From: Prostheceraeus crozeri
Lineage: Eukaryota; Platyhelminthes; Polycladida; Euryleptidae
Length of the DNA: 64,000 nt
Reading direction: 5' to 3'
Assembly: GCA_907163375.1 (NCBI GenBank)
Contig: CAJQUW010010268.1
Coordinates: 182,793 to 246,792 of the forward strand
Numbering within the stretch: position 1 is the first letter of the stretch; each line of letters begins with the position of its first letter. Positions 39,801 to 49,000 of this stretch are shown here, piece by piece. Under the pieces are notes generated by a model. That model ran no database searches. It was not told the DNA's origin and worked only from the letters and a program-made list of their open reading frames with translations. Made by a program: the position numbers and the translations under genes.

Positions 39801-40357
39801 ATATTAATCCCTGCCCCTCTATGCGATCTTTGTACTAACTTCATTCCAAAATCTTCATATTTAATATTACCTGTAAAAATCCATTCGTTAGCATCGGATT
39901 TCTCATCCAGATTCGAAAACCATGTTTCAAATGATTTTTTATTATAGAAGGTTACGTAAAAATTTTGAATTATATTTTCCTGATCTTTAACAACTTTTCC
40001 AAGTAAATTAATAATTTTACCATTTGCTAAAAGTTTCCGCATATCATTTACTACATTAATAAAAGATACATTTTCATATTTAATTTCATTTGGATTAAAT
40101 AAATTACATAAATCATCACCAAGTTCATCCTTAATTCTATCATCAAAAAAGATATCACTAATAGGAGTTTCTAATATTTCTTTTGTTCCACGTTTCTGTT
40201 TTTTAGTATTACGTCTAATACTACGCCTAGTACGTTTCTGTTTTTTAATACGTTTACTACGTTTACTATGTTTAATTTGCGCATCAAACTCAGCAGTTTG
40301 TTTCTTGATTAATTCATCAATCCTAGACGTTTGTCCGAGAGACATTTCACGATTCAT
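36821..40357 (-). CDS. pPolB: Protein-primed family B DNA polymerase (inner Polinton)
   Basis: 1178 residues. The N-terminal 60 are strongly basic (KRSKRIKKQKRTRRSIRRNT). Then comes a long N-terminal domain. The exonuclease boxes are YIWDLETFPDPN and LIAHNSSGFDSYFP. Polymerase motif A is FLMAFDATSLYPSAMYDENS, motif B LLMNSLYGKT and motif C YIHYTDTDSIYIS. The presence of all three in this order, with a long insert before motif A, is typical of Polinton polymerases, which start synthesis from a protein bound to the DNA end. It would copy the element from its terminal repeats. A 60-bp insert of two hairpin units (38213-38273) encodes GRCAGGTLSLGRYAGGALSP in frame. It is not the same subfamily as the polymerase of the outer Polinton. 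Confidence 0.92.
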   Translation of the reverse strand: MNREMSLGQTSRIDELIKKQTAEFDAQIKHSKRSKRIKKQKRTRRSIRRNTKKQKRGTKEILETPISDIFFDDRIKDELGDDLCNLFNPNEIKYENVSFINVVNDMRKLLANGKIINLLGKVVKDQENIIQNFYVTFYNKKSFETWFSNLDEKSDANEWIFTGNIKYEDFGMKLVQRSHRGAGINMKYRIKEYFGEYCYIPSEDFCFIKCYNVLRGFNEEQGEMMKEMFNNFLYKEKATSRTGVMSNCKFSQFNKYFGECVQYYSPANRHLNPRGIETFHNYVYYNYFHAGSTIGHYCLINKSHKLKAIREIENNFKPIYKTVTDENLTTRPYKIITKKKIDYASTYIWDLETFPDPNCSTAHPIPYAVGAINFNKFICCLPKQRLKELETRLLSDMIKIKRSKDEDEIKKLKKQINEYNNLTELEFNKLQNCVKIFTRTEDDECSIGGNPEDVCPIHQFFKTLGKFNYSRVTLIAHNSSGFDSYFPIKANFKLSKPPLKTSRGILTASLQNPYTTECVSRYIQKSLRFKNNMKKDSLSGKLALQTIIMKCSYQHVKTSLSKWCENFKIPTNVCKLNYEIGDITHENYKEKENEWRPYLVNDILSLAFCIYKYNNVMQDLVGEDITTNLTSSALTFNGWMKSVQNDNINIHSHIDLWARNYIRKSVKGGRVSANIRKYISPFCSILLPILKQYLPGRCAGGTLSLGRYAGGALSPGNNLIDLMKQYRDLGDKTEICKKISNQLLEKKNEFLMAFDATSLYPSAMYDENSEYPKAESARKFRQEEEREIVYKFNNQTFRPKTGIFSVVFQYPNDMFFQPVPIKDKVKNQNNNSHVKVIRFRNGICYDVLTSVDIQEIVRCGGKILHITDGIIYEKNYQVSPFRNYIEKLFNLRKRYKTEGNTVGDELIKLLMNSLYGKTVQKDITTKYHLWNENTLRKNFTQEVKDYEKLNDEQYLAKVEMEDDEFLKTNIVKDGKTSFMPSHLGSFILSHSRRIMNNFILEINGFKEKYIHYTDTDSIYISNELFNKLDAAGYVGGELCQGKNDYGNGGIIFAMFIAPKVKYCITVDEQGRLSEKKTFKGYSQNKVKVEDFLKLYSGKTLSTTVNKPWKRSLETGISIPDKNNNTEEKKFSGQINILKRQAPDENEIMLPYNGEDIQAEIFQTIICESNLSDDDDTWE
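38213..38273 (-). repeat. Two tandem hairpin units inside the polymerase gene
   Basis: Two 30-bp units, each with a GGG-ACAAAG-CCC type hairpin followed by AGCG-TAGCGA-like bases. The local GC content is far above that of the surrounding gene. They sit in a stretch just before motif A and keep the frame. Confidence 0.85.
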
Positions 40358-40407
40358 ATTTTTTAAAAGAAAAAAATGAATTTTTACATAAAACCTCGGT
40401 TCCGTTT

Positions 40408-40713
40408 TTACATATACACAGGAATATGTAATTGATGTAATGTTTCTAATTCATGTGTTGTTAAATGTTCTTTCTTAACCAACCACCATAAATTATTATA
40501 CGCCAAAAATACTCGGAAACTTCTTAAACAAAGTGGAAAGTCTTTTGTTTTAACACACGGTTTAATACCATGTTTTGTTTTATAATCTATAACGAGCGCA
40601 ACGTATTTATGATGATAATAAAATCTAACTTCTTTCTTCGAATTTACAGGATTTGTAGGATGACGATAATCTTTTAAAACTGGTACATGCTCTATCTTAT
40701 AATCATTCAACAT
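40408..40713 (-). CDS. Small conserved protein next to the polymerase (inner Polinton)
   Basis: 101 residues, no family recognised. The core KDFPLCLRSFRVFLAYNNLW is nearly the same in a homologue at 45651-45990 beside the outer Polinton's polymerase. Conservation in both elements, which otherwise differ here, argues that it is a real gene, possibly serving replication. It lies 50 bp upstream of the polymerase start on the same strand. Confidence 0.65.
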   Translation of the reverse strand: MLNDYKIEHVPVLKDYRHPTNPVNSKKEVRFYYHHKYVALVIDYKTKHGIKPCVKTKDFPLCLRSFRVFLAYNNLWWLVKKEHLTTHELETLHQLHIPVYM

Positions 40714-40791
40714 ATTTTTTTTTTATTTTTATTAACAAAAAAATTTATAAGAAAAAATTATTCGGTCACTCCGTTCGGTCACTCCGTTCGA
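40714..40791. repeat. Short direct repeats before the ATPase gene end
   Basis: At about 40761-40800 the word GGTCACTCCGTTC occurs two to three times in a row at the 3' end of the ATPase gene. It is GC-richer than the surroundings. The outer copy has other hairpins at this place (53379-53416). Confidence 0.6.
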
Positions 40792-41559
40792 TCACTCCTC
40801 GAAAATATTTTCTATAACTCTATCATGAATTTTTTTATCAATATTAATTGTAATGAAGCCATAATCTTTTGACCAAGCATTGTTACACGATTGTTTAAAT
40901 TCATCTTTATTTCTTACGCATAAATCTCTTAACAAATCACTTAAGTTTCTTGCATTTATTTCAAATAGTATAAATATATTTGCATTCTTTCTAATAACAC
41001 TTCCGTCTAATGAATACATACTTTGTGTTAAATAAAATACACTACAGTTATTATGTCTACCTCTTGTGAAATAATTTCTCTGAACTGACTGATTTCTATC
41101 ATTAACACAATCATCAAAAATTACACAATGTTTCATTGTTTTATCTAGTTTACTAGGATCTTGCATATTACCACTATCATCTATTAATTGTATCTTTATA
41201 TGGTTATTTTTATTAGATTCTACTAACTGATTATTTTTTGCTGCTTCTTCACACCACGAACTTATTTCTTCTTCATCTTCAGATTTTTCATATTCTTTGA
41301 ATAATGAAGCAATTGCTGTTTTTTTAAGATTATTTTCAAATCCATATTTTAAAAATTGATAGACGGGTTGTTCTGCTGTTGTTGTATAAATTATAAGATT
41401 GTTATAATCCAAAAAATTTGGAGTCGTTAAAATTTTAAATAATAGATACGTTTTTCCGCAACCTGATCTTCCACAAATAACTGACAAAACTTTATTAGAT
41501 AAATTTGGATGATGATTAAATTTAAGTTTTTTTTTATTTAATGGTAGCACTTCGCTCAT
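40792..41559 (-). CDS. ATP: Genome-packaging ATPase, FtsK/HerA (A32) type (inner Polinton)
   Basis: 255 residues. The P-loop is VICGRSGCGKTYLLF (about residue 30), the Walker B strand HCVIFDDCVND, and the sensor region NYFTRGRHNNCSVFYLTQSM, which is the hallmark of Polinton and virophage packaging ATPases. The enzyme is expected to pump DNA into the capsid. It is followed downstream by the small conserved protein and the polymerase, and preceded by the penton gene, all on the minus strand. Confidence 0.92.
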   Translation of the reverse strand: MSEVLPLNKKKLKFNHHPNLSNKVLSVICGRSGCGKTYLLFKILTTPNFLDYNNLIIYTTTAEQPVYQFLKYGFENNLKKTAIASLFKEYEKSEDEEEISSWCEEAAKNNQLVESNKNNHIKIQLIDDSGNMQDPSKLDKTMKHCVIFDDCVNDRNQSVQRNYFTRGRHNNCSVFYLTQSMYSLDGSVIRKNANIFILFEINARNLSDLLRDLCVRNKDEFKQSCNNAWSKDYGFITINIDKKIHDRVIENIFEE

Positions 41560-41637
41560 TTTTTAATAAAAAAATTTATTTTTATTTTATTTTTGTTTTT
41601 AAAGAAGAAGAAGAAAATTAAACTTCTCTAGCTTCGC

Positions 41638-41700
41638 GTGGGAGTTTATACCTCTCGAACGGGAGTTTATACCTCCCGAACGGGAGTTTATACCTCCCGA
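41638..41700. repeat. Tandem hairpin repeats at the end of the penton gene (inner)
   Basis: Three units of 20-21 bp of the type CGGGAGTTTATACCTCCCGA, each a CGGGAG/CTCCCG hairpin with an 8-bp AT loop. The outer Polinton has four units of a related but different sequence at the same place (52430-52510, AACTCCCGTTCGAGAGGTTT). Confidence 0.85.
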
Positions 41701-42476
41701 ACCAAAAGATCTATCATAATCTCTTCACCTCCAAAATTTATTTCTTGTCCTTTCTCATCAGTGATTCTAATGCCAATGTTGTTAATAGTTTTTCTTGTAA
41801 TAGGAAAATATATTAATGTTTGTGGAATTACATTTAATCTATAACCAATGGGTACAGTAAAAGCTGGAAAACTGAATATTAAATTTGATAATTTACCATT
41901 TATATATCCTCCTTCAATAATGTCACAATGTACAACAATTGAATTTATTTCAGTTATTTTTGGAATCTTCTCACCTAAATGATAACCTTGACTATAGGTT
42001 TGTTTATTAAATCCTAATAGCTTTGACAATGATCTATCATGATTAAAATCAACTTGATGATTTTCGTCTAAAGTAAGAGAAAATTTATTAACTGCCGGTT
42101 CAACTGCAAAATGTAATTGTTTCTTATCTTTAAATGGTATACCTAAATGTCTCTTAATTTCATTTGATATTGTTTCAACTTCGTAAGAACCAGGAAGAAA
42201 AGTTAGTATTTTCCATGTTTTTCCTTTATCAGTAGAATATCTAAATTGATCATTCACATCTTTGATAACGTTTTGAATAGTGTTAAATGTAGAGAAACTA
42301 GTCAATGCAATTTGATAATTTTTATTCTGTTCTAAATGTAGAATGGGTTCTAAATTACAAGTGTGTGATGAAGTAGTTGTTATAATTTTTAACGTCGTAC
42401 TAAATTTTGATGAACCCAAAATCTCTGTTAGATTTTCTAAATGATTATTAATTTTGTCTAAATCTGCTGAACACAT
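41688..42476 (-). CDS. mCP: Penton / minor capsid protein, single jelly-roll (inner Polinton)
   Basis: 262 residues. The end NVIPQTLIYFPITRKTINNI and IRITDEKGQEINFGGEEIMI is the typical closing strand pair of Polinton and adenovirus-related penton proteins. The middle has LSKLLGFNKQTYSQGYHLGE. It would occupy the five-fold vertices and hold the fibre. Almost identical to the copy at 51638-52441, apart from the first residues. Confidence 0.85.
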   Translation of the reverse strand: MCSADLDKINNHLENLTEILGSSKFSTTLKIITTTSSHTCNLEPILHLEQNKNYQIALTSFSTFNTIQNVIKDVNDQFRYSTDKGKTWKILTFLPGSYEVETISNEIKRHLGIPFKDKKQLHFAVEPAVNKFSLTLDENHQVDFNHDRSLSKLLGFNKQTYSQGYHLGEKIPKITEINSIVVHCDIIEGGYINGKLSNLIFSFPAFTVPIGYRLNVIPQTLIYFPITRKTINNIGIRITDEKGQEINFGGEEIMIDLLVREV

Positions 42477-42580
42477 TTTTTAGTTAAATTTTTGAATAAA
42501 TATTATAGATAAAAATCGTAGATAAAAATCATAGATAAAAATCATAAATAAAAAGCATAGATAAAAATCATAGATAAAAA
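42477..42580. promoter_or_regulatory. 17-bp AT repeats before the penton gene (inner Polinton)
   Basis: Five copies of ATAGATAAAAATCATAGAT-type units lie upstream of the penton start and downstream of the next gene. A similar array (TTTTTTATCTACGATTTT) precedes the outer penton at 51490-51590. Conserved position suggests a leader or promoter. Confidence 0.55.
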
Positions 42581-43408
42581 TTAGAAACAACATATTTCAG
42601 CTACACTTTTATAATCCTCTTCATTTAGTATCTTCTTTTCTAACAGTCTTTTCAATATAGCATGAATTTCATTGAAACTAGAATTATGTCCTTCTTTTAT
42701 TGCAGATATTAAAATATTTAATCTATTTAGTAATTCTTGTGGATCGTCTGGTAAAAATACAGTTGTTTCAGTTTTCTGTTTTTCAGATAAACCTTTCCCT
42801 ACTTTAACTCCCGTTGATAATAAATTTTCTAATTGTTTATAACGTCTTAGAGATTTTACTACACCAACTCTGTCTAACATAGCTTTATATTTTATGAGAT
42901 CTTCTACAGCATAATTTTTTAAATCTGCTCCTCTTAAAAGATCAACAAAATTTCTATCTAAACTAAAAGGAGATTTATCTGGTGAAAAAATTAAACCTCG
43001 AAAAGGTTGTGGAAATATTTCTTTTTGTCCGAGATAAAATCTAGGTATTGTTTTTCCATCTATAAATGAAATAGAATGTTCAAATTGCATAGATTTTGGT
43101 AATTTCTTATTAATGTTTGATTCTAGTAATCCATAGTCATCTAATATAGTTTTGTGCTCTGGATCTGTTATATCAATTTGTTTATCATTATTTGTAAGTT
43201 CTTTTTCAAGAGTTTTAAATGGTTTCATAGTTTTTTCAAAATCAGTTTTTACTTGTTCGGTTTGCTGCATTTTTTCAAACATATCAGATTGAATACCAGC
43301 TTTTATCATTCTATGTTGAAGATGATTTTCTTTCATAATATTTCTTTGTTTTATTAACTCTTCTAATTGTTTTATTCTTTTAAAATTATCAGCTCTAATT
43401 TTATCCAT
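42581..43408 (-). CDS. Conserved Polinton protein of unknown function (inner)
   Basis: 275 residues from the Met at 43408 (MDKIRADNFKRIKQLE); the longer reading from 43474 is less likely because the outer homologue also starts at this Met. The N-terminal third is a coiled coil. The C-terminal part (FLPDDPQELLNRLNILISAI and FNEIHAILKRLLEKKILNEE) has a pattern I associate with a protein common in Polintons and adintoviruses, of unknown role. It precedes the penton gene in both elements. Confidence 0.65.
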   Translation of the reverse strand: MDKIRADNFKRIKQLEELIKQRNIMKENHLQHRMIKAGIQSDMFEKMQQTEQVKTDFEKTMKPFKTLEKELTNNDKQIDITDPEHKTILDDYGLLESNINKKLPKSMQFEHSISFIDGKTIPRFYLGQKEIFPQPFRGLIFSPDKSPFSLDRNFVDLLRGADLKNYAVEDLIKYKAMLDRVGVVKSLRRYKQLENLLSTGVKVGKGLSEKQKTETTVFLPDDPQELLNRLNILISAIKEGHNSSFNEIHAILKRLLEKKILNEEDYKSVAEICCF

Positions 43409-43529
43409 TTTTAAAATATAATATTTGAATTTTGTGGTAACATTGGAATACAACAAAAACATTTTACTGAACAAATTATTTTTTTATTGCTTTGTTGTTT
43501 GACATCTTTTCGTTCAAAGTTTTCTCGTT

Positions 43530-44255
43530 TTAAGTTTTGTTTAATAAAGTTTTGTTCAATAAAGTTTTGCTTAAATTTTCGCTTAAAGTTTTTAGCTCTT
43601 CTAAAAAAAATTTGTCATTTTCTTCATTAGAAATTTTAGCATCACTAGAAATTTTGCCATCCTTTTCATTTTTATCATTAACTTTTTCTGTCTGTGATTG
43701 AAATGATATTTGATTTACTTCATTAGCTATTTGATCAAATTTTTCAATCTCATCTAACGTAATAACATTATCATCACATACTCTTTGAAAGTAGTAATGT
43801 AGTTTATCATAGACTTCTTTAATATGTAAATGCTTAGTTTTTAATGATTTTCGTTTCTTAGTTATTAAAGATTTATCTAACATTGTAACAAGTGAAGTTG
43901 CAAAAACACCCGTACCTGTTAAAGCTGTAGCAACTACTGGAATTACTAAAACACCTGAAGATATAACAATTGTCAAAGCACCTAAACTTATTGTTAAGAA
44001 TATGCCAATTCCTTGTGTTACATTCTTAACTTTAGTCCATCTCTTTCTTAACTTTTTATAATGCTCTAATCTTAATAATAATTGAGATTCCTTATCTTTC
44101 ATATACCTAACTCTATCTTTGTGTTTTTCTTTGTTCATTTTTTCAATGTTAATCTTTTCAATGTCCATTAAAGTAGAACTACGTTCATATGATAACGAAG
44201 GATATATTCTTGCGGTTTCTTCCACTTTTGTTTCATCCACTTTTGTTTCTTCCAT
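43530..44255 (-). CDS. Membrane protein of unknown function next to the right terminal repeat (inner)
   Basis: 241 residues. The N-terminus has repeated EETKVDE-type units, then a basic coiled-coil region. Two hydrophobic helices follow (GIGIFLTISLGALTIVISSG and VLVIPVVATALTGTGVFATS), then a charged tail with LNKTLLNKT repeats. It resembles in layout a two-helix membrane or pore protein. Pieces of this gene are also found at the left ends of both Polintons, because the terminal repeats have spread into it. Confidence 0.6.
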   Translation of the reverse strand: MEETKVDETKVEETARIYPSLSYERSSTLMDIEKINIEKMNKEKHKDRVRYMKDKESQLLLRLEHYKKLRKRWTKVKNVTQGIGIFLTISLGALTIVISSGVLVIPVVATALTGTGVFATSLVTMLDKSLITKKRKSLKTKHLHIKEVYDKLHYYFQRVCDDNVITLDEIEKFDQIANEVNQISFQSQTEKVNDKNEKDGKISSDAKISNEENDKFFLEELKTLSENLSKTLLNKTLLNKT

Positions 44256-44276
44256 TTTTAAAGAAATATTTTTAAC

Positions 44277-44302
44277 GGGCGAAGCCCTGAACCTTCGGTT
44301 CG
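44277..44302. repeat. Double-hairpin element in the right terminal repeat (left repeat is empty)
   Basis: GGGC-GAA-GCCC, TG, AACC-TTC-GGTT. It is a 31-bp insertion between AAATATTTTT and AGTCAC. The left repeat of the same element (near 27225) and both terminal repeats of the outer Polinton show these flanks joined with no insert. Confidence 0.9.
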
Positions 44303-44988
44303 CAAGTCACATGATATATTTTAAAAACCTGAAAAATGGATAAAATTCATGAATTTGAAATTCTCAACTTTTATGATTTTCGGTGTCCGGTTTTACATGA
44401 CCTGGAACGGTCATGATTTAAGCAATGAAAAATGTCATAATCACAAATTTGAGATTCTCAACTTTTATGATTTTTTCGGTGTCCTGGAACGGTCATGATT
44501 TAAGCGAGGGTGAAAATCGAACCGAAGGTTCTAGGGCTTCGCGCTTCGCCCGATTGTAATTCTCAAATTTGAGATTCTTAACTTTTATGATTTTCGGTGT
44601 CCGGTTTTACATGACCTGGAACGGTCATGATTTTCAAGGTAAAAATTGTAATTCTCAAATTTGAGATTTTCAACTTTTATGATTTTCGGTGTCCTGGAAC
44701 GGTCATGATTTTCAAGGTAAAAATCGAACCGAAGGTTCTAGGGCTTCGCCCGATTGTAATTCTCAAATTTGAGATTTTGAAAATTTGAAAAATTGGGTAT
44801 TTTTAAAAACGCTTAAATTTTCGCCCTTCGGCCTTCAGCCACGTGAAATTTGAAGTCTACCTAAATTTTTGAAATTTTTTGAAATTTTGATTTTTTTGAA
44901 AAAACCCGCAAAAGTGTGACATCCGGCGCAAGCGAAGCGAAGCAAAGCGAAGCGAAGCGTCGCGCCGGATGTCACACTATAAACTACT
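44283..44988 (-). repeat. Right terminal inverted repeat of the inner Polinton
   Basis: Inverted partner of 26646-27233, slightly longer because of an extra unit of about 65-130 bp (CTGGAACGGTCATGATTTAA words) and a double hairpin. It contains double hairpins at 44518-44552 and 44726-44751, matching those in the left repeat. It ends with the GC-rich palindrome (44912-44975). Confidence 0.9.
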
Positions 44989-44994
44989 AATAAT

Positions 44995-45560
44995 GCAGCA
45001 TTCTTTAATGATATTAATAAATGTTATAAAATAAATATGCCTTTATTATATTATACATAACATAAATATGGAATAATACGTGTTGATACCATAAAAGAAC
45101 ATATGCAAGTATATGATAAAGATTTGAATATATTAGTATATACCGAACATGAAATCTATAATAACTCTCAAGATTTTGATATTAGAATGCATGCAAATAC
45201 AAAAAACATTTATCAAATCAAGTTATAGAACAAATAATTATCTTTTTAGAATCTGAAGCAAAAGTAGCACTAAAAATTATTCCTGATACATTTTATTTTT
45301 ATTTTGATCATTATTTAAATGCAAAATTTGGTATACCAATACCTAACAGATTACAAGATAATGAAACATTAAACTACTTGAAAACTGCAATAGATGATGT
45401 TAGAAACGCCTTAAGAAAAGCAGCACCAATAATATCTGATGTTAAATCTACATTTCTGATGCGAAATATACATTTGATGAAACCAAAAAAACATATAATG
45501 ATATAAAACCATTAATAAATGGTGTTAGTGAAATACTTCATAATTCAACAAATTTATCAT
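44995..45560 (+). pseudogene. Degraded plus-strand coding segment of the outer Polinton
   Basis: It resumes the outer element after the inner insertion. Several short plus-strand stretches look like coding sequence of this element, but no family can be assigned. Several breaks. Confidence 0.5.
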
Positions 45561-45650
45561 AATTTTACATATATATATATATATATTTATAATATTTCCA
45601 TTATATATATTTTTTATAATGAACTAAAAACATATTTTATAATTCATCTT
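45561..45650. repeat. TA microsatellite
   Basis: A run of TA dinucleotides (ATATATATATATAT) and AT-rich sequence between two fossil genes. Confidence 0.7.
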
Positions 45651-45990
45651 TTAATTTCTTTTATAATATTTTGTTTTAAAATTATAAATATATGGATGAA
45701 GATTTAATTTATTTAATGGTTTTAAATCATATAATGTTAAGTTATCTTTATTAATTAACCACCATAAATTATTAAAAGCCAAGAATACTCTAAAACTTCT
45801 TAAACAAAGTGGAAAATCATTTGTTTTAGTATATTTTGGTATACCATGTTTTATTTTGTAATCTCTAACAAATTGCATATATTTATGGTGATAATAATAT
45901 TTTACTTCTTGTTTTGGAGTAAGAGGATTTGTTGGATGTCTATATTTTTTAAAACTGGTACATGTTCTATTTTATACTCTTCAAACATTT
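45651..45990 (-). pseudogene. Small conserved protein next to the polymerase (outer Polinton), broken
   Basis: Homologue of 40408-40713, with the same core (NDFPLCLRSFRVFLAFNNLW). About one break. It lies upstream of, and divergent from, the outer polymerase. Confidence 0.7.
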
Positions 45991-46081
45991 TTTTTATTTT
46001 TTATAAAAAAAATTTATTAAAAAATATTTTAGAATTTTTTCTTTGAAAATTAAAACACAAATTTTTCTAAAAAATAAAAAA

Positions 46082-49000
46082 ATGGAAAAGTTTTATTGTG
46101 TCTTATGTGAAAAAAAGTTGCAAACAAAAAGAAGTTATCAATCTCATTTACGAAGTAAAATACATTTACAAAATGTAGAACGAGTTGATGAAGGAAACAT
46201 ATTGAAATGAAATAATTATAAAAACTATCTAGAAACATTGCCTACTGATATAAAAGTTAAAAAAATATTTGATGATTATTCACATTCGGAATATAAAAAA
46301 GTTTTTAATAGTGAAGATGAACATGTACCAGATGGGAAATATTTATTTAATGATACAGATGAATTTAACGAAATAGATGAATTTGATGAAGCTGAACGAA
46401 CCGATGAAGCCTTAGCAAATATAAAATATTTTTTTAATCAGTCTGTTGAATATAATGAAACCGATAAAAATTTTTATAATGTATTAACAAACTTTTATAA
46501 TATATTTAAGAAATCTTTCAAATGTTATATGAATGTAGAAGTACTTTATACAAAAAATGGACCTGATGGAATTCCTGAAGAAATAATACAAGGACATTTT
46601 ACAAATTCACAAGAAATTCATAATGTAAATGATATACAACCCATATTTGAACAAATGATACTTAAATTAGAAAATTGTATAATTGAAGCCCAGTTACGTG
46701 AATCTGGTTGGAGATTTGTTAAAATACTATCTAAGAAAATAGTAATTGATAAATATAAAAATAATACTGGTGGTAGTTATGTTCCTTTACCTTTCACTTC
46801 ACCACAAATAATCAACATAAAAAATGAAGATGATTATTGTTTTTGTGGAGTATTATAGCACATTTACATCCTGCAGAATATCACAAAGAAAGACTAAGTC
46901 ATTATAATAAAGAAGAATATATAAATGAATTTGATCTCTCTGATGGCTTAGATGAATTTCCATATGATTATAATAGGTTAATAAAGTTTCATAAAAAGAA
47001 TAAAAATTTAATAGAAGTAAATGTTTTTGAATTAAATGTGAATTATGTTTCTATTGGTAAAATTACTCCACTTTACTCAGATTCAAAAAAATTTTATTTG
47101 AATAATAAAAATTTGTGTCAATCAGAAATAGTATACAATAAAAGAGGAAATTACATGCATCATAATATTTTTTACCAAGGAAATATAATATGTACTGAAA
47201 AATTTGAAATTATAAAAACATTATCACCAATAATGATTAATCATAATAATTATAAAAGACGTAATGATGATTATAATTACAAATATTCATCTTTATCTTT
47301 AGAATATCAACAAAACTTAGAAAATTTAAATAAAAGTTTACAAAAATGTAAAACAGATTATCAACAACAAACAAAAATATTAGTACAAGAATATGGCCAT
47401 GAATATCAAAATAAGATAGAAACGATTCAAAAATTAAATGAAGAAAATAATCAAGACAATAAAGAATTAAATAATGAAGAAAATGAAACCAATCAAAAAA
47501 TAAATGAATCTTTAAAAAAATTTCTACGACAATATAACGAACAATATGATAAAGAATATAGTTATCAGTTACAAATATCAAATCAAAATTATCAACAGAC
47601 TGAAAAAGATTTACAAAGACAAATTGATTTAACACATGAAACATATCAAGATAAATTTGAAAAACTAGAACAAACAAAACAACCAGCACAAGCGAATATA
47701 TTATATTATCAGGGTCATTTTATATTGTGTAAAGATGTTTCTATATTTACAAAAACTTCAGATAATCCTAATTTTCCCTGTCTCCAATGTATGACGAGCT
47801 TTAGAACTAAAGAAGACATGAATAGACATTTGGAGAATTGTCAACAAAACGAAGCAGTTGAAAATACTTTTCCTAAAGATGATTATTTAGAATATAATAA
47901 CTGGTATTTTAAAAATAAAGTACCCTTTACTATTTATTGTGATTTTGAAGCATATAATGTTAATATGACACAAAATTCTGAAAATGATAATTCTGAAAAT
48001 GGTACGGGCCAAGCCCTAGAACCTTCGGTTTGTAATTCTGAAAAAAGTGCACCTGAACAAAGTAAAGAAAAATATTTATTTGAACAAAAACCATTATGTT
48101 GGGGAATGTACATTCATTCAACTTATCCTGAATTATTTAAATCAGAATATTATCAATACTACGTTGAAGATAGTTCAGAAATGTTTACAAAGAAAGTAGA
48201 AGAATCACAAAATTATTTTTCACAGTTGCTTGAAACAAATATACCAATGATGCCATTAACGAATGAAGAAAGAAAACATTTTTATAATGGAATAAAATGT
48301 TTTTACTGTGGAAAAGGTTTTACAAATAATTATAAAACTGGCAGAGGTAGATATCTTGATAAGGTAAAAGATCATGATCATCTAAATGGATTATATAGAG
48401 ATCCAGCACATAATTCTTGTAATCTTAATGCTAATAAATTTAAATATAACTTTGTTCCTCTATATTTCTATAATGGTTTAAATGTGATTTCCATTTAATA
48501 ATGAAAGATTTATTTTCATCTCAAAAATTACAACAACAACAAATAAATGTACTATGTAAACAAGAAGAAGAATATTTTTCAATGCAATTAGGTTGTATTA
48601 GAATTTTAGATGCCTTTAGATTTTTTACTCCTTATTCATTAGATGTTATGGGAAAAACTTTGAAACCTGAACAATGTAAAATATTAAATAAGTATAATTT
48701 AAAACTTTTAAAAGGAATATTTCCGTATGAATATATAACTGGAGATTTTAATTCTGTGAATAAAATTATGGAAGAAAAACAACTTCCTACAATAAATAAA
48801 TTTAAATCAACATTAAAACAATCACAATTATCTGAAGAAGATTATGCAGAAGCTGAAAAAAATTGGAGAGAGTTAAATTGTAGAACAATGTATGATTATA
48901 CAATGAAATATCTTCAGATAGATGTATTAATCCTTGCTGATCTTTTTGAAAACCTTCGTGACATGTGTTTAGAATATTATGGAATAGATCCATGTTATTG

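Larger units (their letters stand above)
26646..44988. mobile_element. Inner Polinton/Maverick, looks whole, nested in the outer one
   Basis: An 18,343-bp element flanked by the 6-bp duplication AATAAT at 26640-26645 and 44989-44994. Both ends begin AGTAGTTTATAGTGTGACAT (right end in reverse complement). It has terminal repeats of 0.5-0.6 kb, protease, PLA2-integrase, capsid, penton, packaging ATPase, protein-primed polymerase, fibre-like and further small genes, all in open frames. I count no obvious break. It is younger than the outer copy, into which it inserted. Virion proteins on the left run leftwards from about 35.2 kb; polymerase, ATPase and penton run leftwards from about 44.2 kb; three genes point right. 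Confidence 0.95.

Noticed and set aside
41638-41844. Plus-strand frame starting with a repeated GVYTSRT peptide
   Set aside because: It is the hairpin repeat at the end of the penton gene read on the wrong strand.
47237-47689. Minus-strand hydrophobic frame of 150 codons
   Set aside because: It is the mirror of the Gln/Asn-rich coiled-coil region of the outer polymerase; such mirrors read as Phe/Leu/Val-rich frames.
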